64,000 nucleotides of DNA, taken from positions 1-64,000 of the forward strand of contig CAYFMQ010000015.1 in the NCBI GenBank assembly GCA_964344255.1, in the 5' to 3' direction. Below are positions 62,976 through 64,000 of this stretch, piece after piece (within the stretch, counting starts at the first letter, position 1; the number at the start of each line of letters is the position of its first letter). Made by a program: the position numbers and the translations under genes. The DNA is from JAJFIE01 sp964344255 (GTDB lineage Bacteria; Pseudomonadota; Alphaproteobacteria; Rhodospirillales; Casp-alpha2). Under the pieces are notes generated by a model that had not been told where the DNA came from, searched no databases, and saw only the letters and a program-made list of their open reading frames with translations.

Positions 62976-63329
62976 TCATGTACCCTGCAGGCGCCTGATC
63001 GTATCAACAAAAATACGCAGGAGCGTCCTGATAAACGGATCGGATTTGTTGAGCTTCGCCTCGAACATGGCGCGGCTGACAACGAGCAGTGTTCCTCCTT
63101 GCGACATACGGGCACTGGCCATTCTCGGTGCATCATCAATCAGGGCCATCTCTCCGAAAATACCTCCTTGTGGTATTGTGGCGAGAACATTGATTTCGTC
63201 GCCAGTGGCCTTAACGATTTCTACCGTTCCCTCCTGAACGATAAAAGCGGAATTGGCCTGATCGCCTTCTTTGAAAATTGTGTCCCCGGCCTGAAAGGAC
63301 TGACGTTCAACAAGATCACCATTGCTCAT
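62976..63329 (-). CDS. Stand-alone cyclic-nucleotide-binding domain protein
   Basis: A 117-residue protein consisting only of a Crp/PKA-type cNMP-binding domain: AGDTIFKEGDQANSAF (14-29), then the phosphate-binding cassette IFGEMALIDDAPRMASA (57-73) with the Glu and Arg that contact cyclic nucleotide. It lacks any DNA-binding or enzymatic domain. It lies 31 bases upstream of the DUF502 gene on the same strand, so the two are probably cotranscribed. The ligand (cAMP or cGMP) and partner are unknown. Confidence 0.85.
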   Translation of the reverse strand: MSNGDLVERQSFQAGDTIFKEGDQANSAFIVQEGTVEIVKATGDEINVLATIPQGGIFGEMALIDDAPRMASARMSQGGTLLVVSRAMFEAKLNKSDPFIRTLLRIFVDTIRRLQGT

Positions 63330-63599
63330 TTTCTTATTCCCTGTTGCCCTAATGGAACAGCCTGACGAAAAAAAGGTTCTGCGTTAAACCGCTGCCTGAA
63401 AATTTAGAATGATCCATAACAGATTAATCTGTGTTTATCAGTTACAAAATTATGTCACGTATTAAACGTCAACGAACAAGTGGCATTATCTTGCCACAGA
63501 CCAAAACAGTATAGGGGGATATGAAGTTAACGGCCAAGAAAACAACTGTTTTGTCATACAATGGTGAGCAAAAAAGCTCTTTCCGCTTTCATTGTCGCG

Positions 63600-64000
63600 T
63601 TATCGTTCTCTGAAGGATTCGCTTACCGATGAAACAATTGGTTTCAGGAGATACTCAAGTAGCGTCTTTTTTCCGGTATTGATATCTGCCTGTACAGTCA
63701 TTCCCGGCATGACAATGTTGCTTTCCGGGTCAGCGCCGACGTGGTTTTGCACAAGCGATACCCTGCCTTTGTAGTAAGGCTCACCCTCTTCATCAAGGAA
63801 AGTCGCAGCAGAAATATCAATCAGTGTACCGTCTATGCCGCCATATCGGGCGAAATCAAAGGTTGATACCTTGACTGTCACAGGATGGCCGACTTTTACA
63901 TGGCCTACATCGCGTGTCGTGATTCTGGTTTCAACGACCAGTTCCTCATCGAGAGGAACAATTTCAAGCAGGACACCGCCTGGCGGCACCACGCCACCGA
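63600..64000 (-). CDS. HlyD-family membrane fusion protein, C-terminal part
   Basis: The last about 133 residues of a type I secretion or multidrug adaptor; the N-terminal part lies beyond base 64000. The visible part has GGVVPPGGVLLEIVPLDEEL, VKVGHPVTVKVSTFDFARYG and MPGMTVQADINTGKKTLLEY, all typical of HlyD-type adaptors (lipoyl/beta-barrel and C-terminal domains). The stop is at 63600. An ABC/TolC partner cannot be seen. The 270 bases before the CNB gene (63330-63599) hold only a weak GTGGCA/TGCCAC hairpin (63480-63497). Confidence 0.9.
   Translation of the reverse strand, partial: GGVVPPGGVLLEIVPLDEELVVETRITTRDVGHVKVGHPVTVKVSTFDFARYGGIDGTLIDISAATFLDEEGEPYYKGRVSLVQNHVGADPESNIVMPGMTVQADINTGKKTLLEYLLKPIVSSVSESFRER

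Overview
The window is chromosomal DNA of an alphaproteobacterium. It looks like a Rhodospirillales-type or related marine lineage, although no rRNA is present to fix the taxon. The evidence is the gene order rpsB-tsf-pyrH-frr-uppS-cdsA-dxr-rseP-bamA-skp-lpxD-fabZ-lpxA-lpxI-lpxB, the use of LpxI rather than LpxH, the AapJQMP amino-acid transporter, a short ProS, and generally GC-rich coding DNA with strong AAGGAGG-like ribosome sites. Nearly everything is core housekeeping. Three runs of N (10080-10089, 32270-32408, 42303-42312) are assembly gaps inside nnrD, lpxA and pyrH.

Layout. 1-7.1 kb (minus strand): tRNA-Val, HU, Lon, ClpX, ClpP, trigger factor (with an unusual lysine-rich histone-H1-like tail) and tRNA-Leu, a protein quality-control block with well-formed terminators. 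7.2-15.1 kb: malonyl-CoA decarboxylase, NAD(P)H-hydrate repair, a Nudix ADP-ribose hydrolase, then a plus-strand sulfur/PLP group (cysteine synthase, 3-mercaptopyruvate sulfurtransferase, GNAT, divergent SHMT-like enzyme). 15.2-19.6 kb: aapJQMP, facing metC. 21.0-23.8 kb: zinc homeostasis (znuB, znuC, zur) with a near-perfect Zur box shared with a divergent stand-alone hisI. 23.8-30 kb: PilZ-like protein, modABC, and a run of small orphan genes including a 55-residue zinc-ribbon protein, then a FrnE/DsbA-like oxidoreductase.

29.9-44.5 kb (minus strand): one long envelope and translation block in which outer-membrane lipid A synthesis (lpxD, fabZ, lpxA, lpxI, lpxB), OMP assembly (bamA, skp), site-2 protease RseP, isoprenoid and phospholipid precursors (dxr, uppS, cdsA) and translation factors (rpsB, tsf, frr) are chained by short overlaps. 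44.8-46.8 kb: an FAD/NAD(P) oxidoreductase with two C-terminal [4Fe-4S] motifs, resembling DsrL but without dsr neighbours.

46.9-49.15 kb is the clearest accessory island: an AT-richer orphan gene with a Mrr-type PD-(D/E)XK nuclease domain and a long C-terminal region of unknown function, followed by about 700 bases without a gene that hold a cluster of seven GTCTACA motifs and two REP-like hairpin repeats. 49.15-62.1 kb returns to housekeeping: dnaE, lolD, lolC, proS, mfd, sdhE (minus) and divergent recG (plus). The window ends with a DUF502 membrane protein, a stand-alone cyclic-nucleotide-binding-domain protein and the C-terminal part of an HlyD-type adaptor. I see no prophage, complete insertion sequence, CRISPR array or biosynthetic cluster.
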